A program made the position numbers and the translations under genes. A DNA stretch of 43,822 nt, from NCBI GenBank assembly GCA_023146365.1, contig JAGLCE010000033.1, positions 1 through 43,822 of the forward strand, given 5' to 3'. This stretch comes from Endozoicomonadaceae bacterium. GTDB lineage: Bacteria > Pseudomonadota > Gammaproteobacteria > Pseudomonadales > Endozoicomonadaceae. This document shows positions 8,838-16,601 of this stretch, one piece after another. Below the pieces are notes generated by a model that ran no database searches, was not told the origin of the DNA, and was given only the letters and a program-made list of their open reading frames with translations. How positions within the stretch are numbered: position 1 is the first letter of the stretch; each line of letters opens with the position of its first letter.

Positions 8838-9314
8838 TTAATTTCCTTTGTGCATAATGCGCTGTTTTTCAATATTCCATTCACGCTCTTTGGTGCTGGC
8901 GCGCTTATCGAACTCTTTCTTACCGCGTGCTAGTGCGATCTGAGCTTTGATCAGGTGTCTCTTCCAGTACAGTTTGGTGCAAATGCAGGTACTGCCTTTC
9001 TGCTGGGTGGCACTGAACAGTTGTGCCAGCTGTCTTGCATGTAGCAACAGTTTACGATCCCGAAGGGGGTCGGCAGTCACATGAGTCGAGGCCGTCTGCA
9101 ACGGCACAATAGAGGCGCCGATCAGCCAAGCTTCGCCGTCTTTCAGGAGTACATAACTGTCAACCAGCTGCACCTTGCCTTTCCGGAGGCTTTTGACTTC
9201 CCAGCCAGTTAAGGCAACGCCTGCCTCGAGCGTCTCATCAATGTGATAGTCGTGGCGAGCCTTTTTGTTGACTACGATGCTTGAACTGCCAGATTTTTTG
9301 GGTTTCTTTGCCAT
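8838..9314 (-). CDS. smpB: SsrA-binding protein SmpB
   Basis: A 158-residue protein with the full SmpB layout: a basic N-terminus, NKKARHDYHI, the beta-barrel core GWEVKSLRKGKVQLVDSYV, and the basic C-terminal tail ending KEFDKRASTKEREWNIEKQR that reaches into the empty mRNA channel. It delivers tmRNA to stalled ribosomes. The gene lies 79 bases upstream of ssrA on the same strand, so the RNA and its protein partner are neighbours, a widespread arrangement. Length and start are normal. Confidence 0.97.
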   Translation of the reverse strand: MAKKPKKSGSSSIVVNKKARHDYHIDETLEAGVALTGWEVKSLRKGKVQLVDSYVLLKDGEAWLIGASIVPLQTASTHVTADPLRDRKLLLHARQLAQLFSATQQKGSTCICTKLYWKRHLIKAQIALARGKKEFDKRASTKEREWNIEKQRIMHKGN

Positions 9315-9414
9315 GGCGGAGAATTATACGTGCAGAAACCATAAAAGCCATGATCATGCGTCAGAGAAGGCTGAAAAAATGAGTTTAATTGGTAAACTGT
9401 TGTGATATGAGTGG

Positions 9415-9442
9415 TTGTGCCTTATAGGTAAACCGCTAGAAT
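9415..9442 (+). promoter_or_regulatory. Possible promoter in the smpB-symporter gap
   Basis: TTGTGC-N16-TAGAAT lies about 235 bases before the symporter gene. The spacing and both boxes are acceptable for a sigma-70 promoter, but this is pattern matching only. Nothing else is recognised in the 361-base gap apart from the AGGAG ribosome-binding site directly before the symporter ATG. Confidence 0.3.
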
Positions 9443-9675
9443 GTGCCCCGATTGGTGTTTACCTCATGCATGGTTCAGGCTGACTAACCCATTATGTTAT
9501 TGCGGTTATAGACGGATCTGAGGTATTAAACCTATCTCATGACGACTCCGCAGTGGTGGGTCATCCTGCCGGTTCTGCGACAGCCTTCCGCTGGTCGGAC
9601 ACTTATCACAATTCTGAAAGAGCAATAGCCTGACCGTTCACTGGCAAAGCAATTAACGTCTATTCGAGGAGTTTC

Positions 9676-11049
9676 ATGGCTGATCAGCAAACCGCAGTAC
9701 TTGGCGTCTGGGCCGGTCGATCGACGTTTATCCTGGCGGCGGCTGGATCCGCCGTCGGACTTGGCAATCTCTGGAAATTTTCCTTTGTCACCGGTGAATA
9801 TGGGGGTGGAGCGTTTGTTCTAGTCTATCTGGTGTGTATCGCTTTGATCGGCATACCCATCATGATGGCAGAAACTGCCCTTGGGCGACAGGGTCGGCAG
9901 AGTCCGATGGCCAGTATGCGGAAACTAGCCAGAGGGTCGGATGTCAGTAGACATTGGTCGCTGCTCGGTTGGATGGGCGTTCTGACGGGGTTCCTTATTC
10001 TCTCTTTTTACAGCGTGATTGCCGGTTGGGCACTGGCCTTTACGTGGGATCTGGGCGTCGGAAATCTGAGGGGGTTTACGGGAGAGCAGGTCGGGACGCA
10101 CTTTGATGCGCTGGTTGCTGATCCTGTCAAACTGACAGGCTGGCATACCTTGTTTATGGTGCTGATAGCACTGGTTGTTGCTCGGGGTGTTCATAAGGGC
10201 TTGGAAAGCAGTGTACGCGTGATCATGCCGTTGCTGTTGGTCCTGCTGATCGTTCTGTTGGGTTACAGCATGATCGCGACTGATCAGTTTGGTCGGGCTC
10301 TCTCTTTTCTGTTCTCGTTGAATTTCAGCACATTGACGTGGGAAGCAGTATTGGCTGCAATGGGACAGTCGTTTTTTGCATTGAGCCTTGGAATGGGTGC
10401 GATCATGGTTTACGGCGCTTATATGCCAAACGATGCGTCTATTGGTAGCGCGGTGATGACTGTGGCAATACTCAACTCCGTCATCGCGCTGGTGGTGGGT
10501 ATGGTGATCTTTCCTATTGCGTTGGCTAACGGTGTAGAGCCGAGCGCTGGCCCGAGATTGTTATTTGTGTCACTGCCTGCGGCGTTTGGTCAAATGCCAG
10601 GTGGGCAGATCTTTGGGACACTGTTCTTTATGCTGGTGAGTCTGGCGGCACTGAGCTCCTCTATTTCCCTGATTGAGCCCTTAGTCGCTTGGACCGTAGA
10701 GCGTTTTTTGATGAGTCGTGTTGTTGCTGCAACGATTGTTAGCGCGTTGATATGGCTAATGGGTATGGGGACGGTCTTCTCGTTCAATGTGTGGTCAGGT
10801 GAAGAGTATCAGTGCTTTGGGATGACGGTTTTTGAGCTGCTGGATTTTGTTACTGCCAAGATTATGCTGCCACTGGGCGGCCTGCTGACTGCGATCTTTG
10901 CCAGCTGGATTATGAAACGCTCGGTGATCTATAAAGCATTGAACCTGTCGTTGGCCAGATTCAATCTTTGGCGGGCGCTGTGTCGGGTGATTATTCCGGT
11001 CTGCGTATGCGTTATGTTTGCTGTAAGCCTGTATAAGGCATTGACGTAA
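9676..11049 (+). CDS. Sodium-dependent transporter of the NSS/SNF family
   Basis: A 457-residue membrane protein of the neurotransmitter:sodium symporter family (LeuT fold). The hallmark first helix reads AAAGSAVGLGNLWKFSF near residues 21-37, followed by GGGAFVLVYL and then a series of hydrophobic segments, about 11 in total, typical of bacterial members with 11 rather than 12 helices. It would import an amino acid or related compound with sodium; the substrate cannot be told from sequence. The ATG follows GAGGAG at good spacing. It is transcribed away from smpB and is followed after 15 bases by ratA, possibly in one transcript. Confidence 0.9.
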   Translation: MADQQTAVLGVWAGRSTFILAAAGSAVGLGNLWKFSFVTGEYGGGAFVLVYLVCIALIGIPIMMAETALGRQGRQSPMASMRKLARGSDVSRHWSLLGWMGVLTGFLILSFYSVIAGWALAFTWDLGVGNLRGFTGEQVGTHFDALVADPVKLTGWHTLFMVLIALVVARGVHKGLESSVRVIMPLLLVLLIVLLGYSMIATDQFGRALSFLFSLNFSTLTWEAVLAAMGQSFFALSLGMGAIMVYGAYMPNDASIGSAVMTVAILNSVIALVVGMVIFPIALANGVEPSAGPRLLFVSLPAAFGQMPGGQIFGTLFFMLVSLAALSSSISLIEPLVAWTVERFLMSRVVAATIVSALIWLMGMGTVFSFNVWSGEEYQCFGMTVFELLDFVTAKIMLPLGGLLTAIFASWIMKRSVIYKALNLSLARFNLWRALCRVIIPVCVCVMFAVSLYKALT

Positions 11050-11064
11050 GGAACTCTGTCACGG

Positions 11065-11496
11065 ATGAAAACAATTCAACGATCCGCACTGGTGATGCAC
11101 TCTGCTAGTGCGATGTATGACGTGGTGAATGATGTGACAGCCTATCCTCAATTTCTGCCTTGGTGTGTTTGGACAGAAATATTGCGACAGGGCGATGACT
11201 GGATGGAAGCGCAGATCGACATCAGCAAAGGGGGGGTAACCCAGAGATGGGTGACGCATAACCGTCAGGAGGTGGGTCGTTCGATTGATATGCGTCTGGT
11301 GGAAGGGCCATTTACGGCCTTGTCCGGTGCTTGGTACTTTAAACCGTTGATGGATAATGCCTGCAAGGTGGTGTTGAACTTAACGTTTGATATGAACAAT
11401 GCAATTTTCAAATCAATGGTTAGCAAGGTGCTTGATCAGGTTGCTAATCTGATGGTGGATGCTTTCTGTAAACGGGCGGATGAAGTGTATGGATAA
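11065..11496 (+). CDS. ratA: RatA/Coq10-like START-domain protein
   Basis: A 143-residue protein of the Coq10/RatA family (polyketide cyclase or START-like fold). The start MKTIQRSALVMHSASAMYDV and the block DVTAYPQFLPWC are typical. In E. coli it was reported to inhibit 70S ribosome association, while homologues bind ubiquinone; the main role in this organism cannot be decided from sequence. It overlaps the following rnfH gene by 8 bases, suggesting coupled translation. The pair ratA-rnfH between smpB and bamE is conserved in many gammaproteobacteria. Confidence 0.92.
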   Translation: MKTIQRSALVMHSASAMYDVVNDVTAYPQFLPWCVWTEILRQGDDWMEAQIDISKGGVTQRWVTHNRQEVGRSIDMRLVEGPFTALSGAWYFKPLMDNACKVVLNLTFDMNNAIFKSMVSKVLDQVANLMVDAFCKRADEVYG

Positions 11497-11851
11497 CCAG
11501 GCCAATCATTTGGAAGCGGTCTCTAAAATTCTGGTCGAGGTCGCTTACGCCCAGCCGGACAAGCAGGCGATTATTCCTGTTACTGTGCCTGCTGGTGCTA
11601 CCCTGCTGGATGCGGCGGTAGCTTCAGGTATCGTCGATCAGTTTCCTGAGATTGATCTCGATACGGCTAAAATGGGAATGTTTGGCACAGCAGTTGCCAA
11701 GCCGCATGAGCAGCCGTTGAAGGAAGGAGACCGGGTGGAAATTTATCGTCCATTGATCGCAGATCCGAAGGAAGTGCGCAAGCGTCGAGCGGAAAGGGCG
11801 CAACAGTCCAAGGTGGTGAACAAGTTGGTGAACAAGGTGGTGAAAGAGTAG
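11489..11851 (+). CDS. rnfH: RnfH/RatB family ubiquitin-fold protein
   Basis: A 120-residue member of the RnfH (RatB) family with a beta-grasp fold. Core features are VEVAYAQPDKQAIIPVTVP, an AVASGI helix and the final strand region GDRVEIYRPLIADPKEVRKRRAER, which is highly typical. I chose the ATG at 11489 because the family begins with the region just before VEVAYA; a start at 11459 would add ten residues wholly inside ratA. Function is poorly known; it lies in an operon with ratA. The C-terminus is lysine-rich. Confidence 0.9.
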   Translation: MDNQANHLEAVSKILVEVAYAQPDKQAIIPVTVPAGATLLDAAVASGIVDQFPEIDLDTAKMGMFGTAVAKPHEQPLKEGDRVEIYRPLIADPKEVRKRRAERAQQSKVVNKLVNKVVKE

Positions 11852-11863
11852 CGAGGCCTCTGG

Positions 11864-11908
11864 ATCGGGAGATAAAAAGGACGCTTATCGTCTTCTTTAT
11901 GTCCCGAT
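11864..11908. terminator. Long hairpin between convergent rnfH and bamE
   Basis: Arms of about 20 bases (11864-11883 and 11889-11908), with perfect outer 7 bp ATCGGGA/TCCCGAT, a few internal mismatches and a 5-base loop. It sits between two convergent genes, so a bidirectional terminator is likely, although it lacks a clean T run outside the stem. Confidence 0.55.
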
Positions 11909-11932
11909 GTTACGAGGAAAGGATGGTGACTT

Positions 11933-12385
11933 CTAGTCTAATCGTTCGTCCGTAGCCCGTTTCTTCATGATGGCTTTGGCGCTCTCCTTGATGTTACTTT
12001 GCGTATGTGAGTTGGCGTCTTGGTTAATTTCAGGATGAAAGTTGCCGCTGAAACGGATCAGTTTATCCTCTTGAAAGAAGAGCGATAACGTTTGTTGAGT
12101 GTGTTGTTGATCGCCGGATTGCAGGGTGTAGACATAGTCCAAGCGATCTTTGTCGAAGCTATCAGGTAGTAGCGACGAGCCCATGATATAGACCACTTGA
12201 CTCCGAGTCATGCCAGGCCTGAGCTGATTGATCATCTCCTTGTTAATGATATTGCCTTGCTGGATATCGATTTTGTAGACGCCAGGGAAGCTGACGAGCC
12301 TGAGCTCGTTATCAGAAAACAACGAGCAACCGCCGATTAATGCCGCGGTTATGGCTAAGGTCGATACTTTCAGGTACTTTTGCAT
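11933..12385 (-). CDS. bamE: Outer-membrane assembly lipoprotein BamE (SmpA/OmlA)
   Basis: A 150-residue lipoprotein with a signal peptide ending in the lipobox LIGGC, so Cys20 would be lipidated. The mature part contains the BamE core PGVYKIDIQQGN and LRPGMTRSQVVYIMGS, typical of the SmpA/OmlA domain. BamE stabilises the BAM complex that inserts beta-barrel proteins into the outer membrane. The C-terminal 35 residues are an extended hydrophilic tail beyond the usual domain. It is divergent from fur with a 90-base gap, as in Pseudomonas (omlA-fur). Confidence 0.93.
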   Translation of the reverse strand: MQKYLKVSTLAITAALIGGCSLFSDNELRLVSFPGVYKIDIQQGNIINKEMINQLRPGMTRSQVVYIMGSSLLPDSFDKDRLDYVYTLQSGDQQHTQQTLSLFFQEDKLIRFSGNFHPEINQDANSHTQSNIKESAKAIMKKRATDERLD

Positions 12386-12475
12386 CGTTCAGGAATTTCC
12401 ACTATCGTCGACGGAAATAAAATTGAGATGGTGATAATCTATACATTTTCAGAGATTAAATAAAGGATTACTCCG

Positions 12476-12892
12476 TTGGAAAAACAAGAGTTGCGTAAAG
12501 CTGGGCTAAAGGCGACTCTGCCGCGCGTCAAAATATTGCAGATCATGGACAGTGCAGACGACCGACATATGAGCGCAGAAAAGGTATACAAGGCGCTGAT
12601 CGAAGCAGATAACGATATCGGTCTGGCTACTGTGTATCGCGTATTGGCTCAGTTTGAGTCGGCAGGGCTGGTGGTGCGTCATAACTTCGATGGCGGTCAC
12701 TCTGTCTTTGAGACCTCTCGTGGTGAGCATCATGACCATATGGTATGTATGGGAACAGGAAAAATTGTCGAGTTTACCAATCATGAGATTGAGCGCATCC
12801 AGAAAGCGATTGCTGACAAGCATGGTTATGAACTGGTAGATCACCATCATGTGCTCTACGTTCGGCCCAAAAACGAAAAGGCAAAAAAATAA
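12476..12892 (+). CDS. fur: Ferric uptake regulator Fur
   Basis: A 138-residue Fur protein: N-terminal winged helix (LRKAGLKATLPRVKILQIM to ATVYRVLAQFESAGLV), the metal-binding HHDHMVCMGTG segment and the dimerisation part ending VDHHHVLYVRP. The second Cys of the usual CxxC is Thr, as in pseudomonads, so it does not have the E. coli structural zinc pair. The start is an unusual TTG, chosen because it gives the standard start (MEKQELRKAG) with AAGGA about 9 bases before it. The AT-rich bamE-fur gap contains a GTGATAATC segment that might be part of a Fur box, but I cannot confirm that. Confidence 0.95.
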   Translation: MEKQELRKAGLKATLPRVKILQIMDSADDRHMSAEKVYKALIEADNDIGLATVYRVLAQFESAGLVVRHNFDGGHSVFETSRGEHHDHMVCMGTGKIVEFTNHEIERIQKAIADKHGYELVDHHHVLYVRPKNEKAKK

Positions 12893-12976
12893 GCGTAAAA
12901 GCGATTGGAGCGGCTTGTCGAGTCGTCTCGATATATTATTCAGTTCTATCGTCGGGTGGGCTAATGCTGTTAATTA

Positions 12977-13000
12977 CACCTTCACCTTCACCTTCACCTT
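12977..13000. repeat. Four tandem CACCTT hexamers
   Basis: CACCTT is repeated four times exactly, followed by CAC. It lies in the 306-base gap between fur and the next gene, in which I see no convincing coding sequence. Confidence 0.9.
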
Positions 13001-13198
13001 CACTCCCACCACCATCTCTCTTTCTAGCGCTTCTCTAGAGTGTTGTATTTTTGCTCATATCCCTTTGCTCTCTCACTTTGTGTTTGGATATATGCTGCCG
13101 ATAACTATAGATAATCGCGTGGGGAAGCTGTCATCAGTAGATATGCATGATGTTATTGATGGGATCAGTAGCTGAATTAATATACAACGGTGATAACT

Positions 13199-13663
13199 AT
13201 GTTACGGATGAAATCTTGGGTGTTGTCGATCTGTGTCGCACTCACAACGCTGAGTGCTCATGGTGAGTGGCGTAATTATGGAACAATGAGTGTGCTTCCT
13301 GATGCGATTATTGCGGGTAACATCGTAGCACCGACATTGGCTATGTTTGTGGCGCAGGTGCAGAGTGGTGAGTTGTCTCTGGTGGTCACACTTCCATTAA
13401 AACCTAGTATTCAAGATACGACAGAGTTAACGTTTACATTACCGAATTATAGTTCGTACAGCACAGAATTTGATGTCTTGCGCCGGACAGATACTTATAT
13501 CGCGATGAAAACTGGAGATGTGGATTTGATCGCCATATTATCAGGCGTGTACGGCGAATTTGACTATGTCGATGTGGGTAGTGAGGTAACAGGTTGGCAT
13601 CGATTTGATCTCACGGGTATAACATCCGTATTACTTGAGCTGGCGGTAGCCGGCCAGAGATAG
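13199..13663 (+). CDS. Hypothetical exported protein
   Basis: A 154-residue protein that I do not recognise. The N-terminus MLRMKSWVLSICVALTTLSA is a clear signal peptide, with cleavage likely after AHG. The mature part is rich in beta-strand-forming residues with many Thr, Val and Leu, ending LLELAVAGQR. I chose the ATG at 13199 because GGTGA lies five bases before it; a GTG at 13190 would add three residues. It lies between fur and recN, convergent with recN, and has no obvious operon partner. It is probably periplasmic or outer-membrane associated. Confidence 0.6.
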   Translation: MLRMKSWVLSICVALTTLSAHGEWRNYGTMSVLPDAIIAGNIVAPTLAMFVAQVQSGELSLVVTLPLKPSIQDTTELTFTLPNYSSYSTEFDVLRRTDTYIAMKTGDVDLIAILSGVYGEFDYVDVGSEVTGWHRFDLTGITSVLLELAVAGQR

Positions 13664-13707
13664 TCCGTATTGCTCCCCTATTATGAAGGGTGATTGAGTC
13701 ACCTAAC

Positions 13708-15399
13708 CTATGACTCGACTGCTACTTGTGCGTGTTCGATCATCTCTTTGGCATGTGCAAGGGTCTGTTTCGTTATTGTGAGACCACCGAGCATACGAGC
13801 GATTTCTTGGGTTCGATGCTCTTCCTGTAGTTCGTTGATCTCTATTCTTGTCTCTGTTTTGCCGTGGTGTTTGAAGACATGCAGGTGCTGATGACCCTGA
13901 GACGCAACCTGTGGTTGGTGAGTCACACAGAGTACCTGGCCATGGCTACTCAGCTCTCTCAACAGGCGACCAACAATTTCTGCGGTTCCGCCACCAATTC
14001 CCACGTCAATCTCATCAAAAACCAGTGTGGGGATATGGCAGATTTTTGCAGTGATCACCTGTATTGCCAAGCTGATGCGTGAGAGTTCGCCACCCGAAGC
14101 CACTTTGTGTAATGGGCGCGCCGGTATGCCTGGATTACTGGTCACTAGAAACTGTATGTCTTCATTTCCGTGGGTGCGTAACTCCCCGGTAACCGTAGCA
14201 ATATCCACGGTAAACTCTCCCGCAGGCATGCCTAGGTCATGGATATGTTGGGTGACGGCTTTAGCCAGTTTAATGGCACCTTTTTGGCGTTTTTCCGAGA
14301 GCTTTTCTGTGGTGGTTTGGTATTGTTTTTCGAGCAGTTCAAGCTCTGCCTGAAGATGCTCCATCTGGTCATCGCTGCCTTGTAATGTGGACAGCTCCTT
14401 TTGTAGTTGTATCTGCAGGGTGTGAAGCTCAGAGGGCTGAATATGGTGCTTGCGTGCCAGTGAATAGATGAAGGAAAGACGTGTTTCTATGTCAGGTAGA
14501 CGTTCGGGATCGTCATCAAACCGATCCATGAAGTGCCGTAGCTCATTGCAGGACTCTTCCACCTGAATCTGGGCTAATGCCAGTAACTCAATAGCGTCCT
14601 TGATAGGGTGACTGTCTAGATCCAGGTCGGCCAGCAGATGCTGGCAGGCGCTCAGTTGATAAAGAATGTTGTCGGTATGGTTGGTATCGTTATCAGTACA
14701 GAGGGTTAGTACCTGATCACAGGCGTGCAGGCTGCTGGCGGCGTTGGCCAGCTGCTTCTGATCCTGCTCAAGTTGTTCAATCTCGTCTTTTCTCAGACTT
14801 AGTTGTTCCAGCTCGTTGACTTGATAGTTTAAAAGCTGTAGCCGAGCGGCCTGTTCTGCGCTGGAATTTTGAAACTGTTGTATGCGGTTACGGTAACTAT
14901 TCCACTGTTTCCAGATTTGACTGGCTGTCGCCGCTAGGTCGGTGCATCCGGCGTAGCCGTCCAGCAGTCTTCGATGAGTGACCGTTTTGAGCAGGGAGTG
15001 ATGTTCATGCTGGCTATGAATATCAAGTAGCATTTCACCAATTTGGTGTAGGTCTGACAGAGGGGATGGGGTTCCGTTAATATAACCACGACTACGCCCT
15101 TCGCGGGTGATAGTGCGGCGGAGAATGCATTCATCTACGACGTCTAGCTCTCGTGCTTTCAGCCAGCCTTGTGCGTCAGGGCAGTGTGTGAGATCAAATG
15201 TTGCATGAATGTCAGTGCGCTCGCTGCCGGTGCGCACACTGTCGGGTTCTGCCCGATCACCAATGGCAAGACCGATGGCGTCAAGCATAATAGATTTACC
15301 AGCACCGGTTTCCCCGCTAATAACGGTCATTCCTGGGGAGAGATCAATATCCAGCTGGTCAACGATGGCATAGTTACTGATAGACAGATGAGTGAGCAT
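13708..15399 (-). CDS. recN: DNA repair protein RecN
   Basis: A 563-residue SMC-like ATPase. Walker A is GETGAGKS at residues 29-36; long coiled-coil regions lie in the middle (ELEQLSLRKDEIEQLEQDQK and others), and the signature region VASGGELSRISLAIQVI is followed by Walker B LVFDEIDVGIGGGTAEIVG. RecN holds broken DNA ends during double-strand break repair. It is preceded by a near-perfect LexA box, so it is SOS-regulated. Its place between fur and grpE is conserved in gammaproteobacteria. Length is normal. Confidence 0.97.
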   Translation of the reverse strand: MLTHLSISNYAIVDQLDIDLSPGMTVISGETGAGKSIMLDAIGLAIGDRAEPDSVRTGSERTDIHATFDLTHCPDAQGWLKARELDVVDECILRRTITREGRSRGYINGTPSPLSDLHQIGEMLLDIHSQHEHHSLLKTVTHRRLLDGYAGCTDLAATASQIWKQWNSYRNRIQQFQNSSAEQAARLQLLNYQVNELEQLSLRKDEIEQLEQDQKQLANAASSLHACDQVLTLCTDNDTNHTDNILYQLSACQHLLADLDLDSHPIKDAIELLALAQIQVEESCNELRHFMDRFDDDPERLPDIETRLSFIYSLARKHHIQPSELHTLQIQLQKELSTLQGSDDQMEHLQAELELLEKQYQTTTEKLSEKRQKGAIKLAKAVTQHIHDLGMPAGEFTVDIATVTGELRTHGNEDIQFLVTSNPGIPARPLHKVASGGELSRISLAIQVITAKICHIPTLVFDEIDVGIGGGTAEIVGRLLRELSSHGQVLCVTHQPQVASQGHQHLHVFKHHGKTETRIEINELQEEHRTQEIARMLGGLTITKQTLAHAKEMIEHAQVAVES

Positions 15400-15421
15400 C
15401 GCAACGTGTCCGCATGGTTGT

Positions 15422-15441
15422 TACTGAATATTTATACAGTA
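15422..15441. promoter_or_regulatory. LexA (SOS) box before recN
   Basis: TACTGAATATTTATACAGTA has the CTG-N10-CAG core and flanking TA/TA, differing from the E. coli consensus at few positions. It lies 23 bases upstream of the recN start, over the likely promoter. Confidence 0.88.
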
Positions 15442-15520
15442 TTTTTCTGGATGCGCAAGTCCGGCAGTTAGTTTTTATTGAGCGTGGCTGTGTGGCCAGT
15501 TCTTTTTCTGCTTGATGCTT

Positions 15521-15541
15521 GGGAGTTGGGAGTTGGGAGTT
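15521..15541. repeat. Three tandem GGGAGTT heptamers
   Basis: GGGAGTT is repeated exactly three times between recN and grpE. No function is apparent. Confidence 0.85.
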
Positions 15542-15617
15542 GATCCGATATGTTAGTCCTTCTGTTTAATGCTGTTAATGTTACTTGTCAAATATCCTTT
15601 CTTTCGTTCGGTTTCGT

Positions 15618-15645
15618 CTTGAATCATCATAAAATGCCCCAATAT
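15618..15645 (+). promoter_or_regulatory. Sigma-32 heat-shock promoter of grpE
   Basis: CTTGAA, a 13-base spacer and CCCCAATAT match the sigma-32 consensus. It lies about 65 bases upstream of the grpE ATG. Confidence 0.85.
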
Positions 15646-15707
15646 CGAAAATTAACACTTACATTTTATTGACATATGTAGTCAAGTAATTAAGCCGGAG
15701 GTTAAAC

Positions 15708-16328
15708 ATGACGGAAAACGATAAAGATACGGAACAAGCAAAGGCTGAACTGGATGAGTCAGTGGAGGCTCAGCCCTCTACGGACGATCAAAAGGCTGAT
15801 CTAATAGGAGATGCTGAAAGTGCTGATGGGAACAATGCTTACCTTGCACTGACGCAGCTTCAGGCAGAGTTGTTCAAGGTTCAAGAAAAGTTGAGCACAG
15901 CTGAAGAGCAGGTTTTGCGAATGCATGCTGAGATGCAAAATGTGAAGCGCAGAGCGCAGCAGGATGTCGAAAAGGCACACCGGTTCGGTCTGGATAAGTT
16001 CGCCGACTCACTGTTGCCGATTGTGGATAGCTTGGAGCGTGGGCTTGAAAGCGCAGAGGCCGCAGACGGTAGCCATAATGCGATGAAGGAGGGTATGGAT
16101 CTGACACTGAAGCTGTTTATCGACACACTGAAAAAGTTCAATGTTAAGCAGGTGAATCCAGTGGGTGAGCCCTTTGATCCTCTGCTGCATCAGGCCGTGA
16201 GTCAGATTGAAAGTGCGGATCAGGAGCCTGGCTCTGTGTTGAACGTGTTTCAGAAGGGGTATACGCTGAATGATCGTCTGATTCGACCGGCTATGGTGGT
16301 GGTTGTCAAGGCGCCAGCAGGCGGCTGA
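15708..16328 (+). CDS. grpE: Nucleotide exchange factor GrpE
   Basis: A 206-residue GrpE: an acidic, disordered N-terminus, a long alpha-helical dimerisation stalk (KVQEKLSTAEEQVLRMHAEM onward) and the C-terminal beta-wing with FDPLLHQAVSQI and VLNVFQKGYTLNDRLIRPAMVVV. It releases ADP from DnaK. The ATG follows GGAGG. It is preceded by a sigma-32 promoter and followed by dnaK, which has its own heat-shock promoter. Confidence 0.97.
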   Translation: MTENDKDTEQAKAELDESVEAQPSTDDQKADLIGDAESADGNNAYLALTQLQAELFKVQEKLSTAEEQVLRMHAEMQNVKRRAQQDVEKAHRFGLDKFADSLLPIVDSLERGLESAEAADGSHNAMKEGMDLTLKLFIDTLKKFNVKQVNPVGEPFDPLLHQAVSQIESADQEPGSVLNVFQKGYTLNDRLIRPAMVVVVKAPAGG

Positions 16329-16388
16329 GAGTTGATTGTTGGGGATGTGTCTGCTTTATTCGTCATTGAAAGAGATTTGGATGGAAAC

Positions 16389-16418
16389 CTTGAAATGGTC
16401 GCAGTCGGCTCCCATATA
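16389..16418 (+). promoter_or_regulatory. Sigma-32 heat-shock promoter of dnaK
   Basis: CTTGAA, a 15-base spacer and TCCCATATA resemble the sigma-32 consensus, about 185 bases before dnaK. The leader that follows is long and could fold. Confidence 0.7.
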
Positions 16419-16601
16419 TCACAGTAGCGGGCCACAAAACTTGAAGTATAAGATTCATTTGGATCGTCGGTAAGTTGATCAGTGAAACATGCTAACATCG
16501 GGTAGGCATGGCTGAGTAGCCACTAGCCACGAAATTCATAGAATTCGTTAATTGATGATTTAAACGCTTCGCATAGGCGAAACGATGAAAGAGGATTTCT
16601 C

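Noticed and set aside
12849..13175. Frame with FTFTFTFT repeat after fur
   Set aside because: It starts inside fur and its repeat comes from the CACCTT microsatellite; no ribosome-binding site or known family.
12977..15541. CRISPR-like short repeats (CACCTT and GGGAGTT arrays)
   Set aside because: Units of 6-7 bases without spacers are simple microsatellites, not CRISPR.
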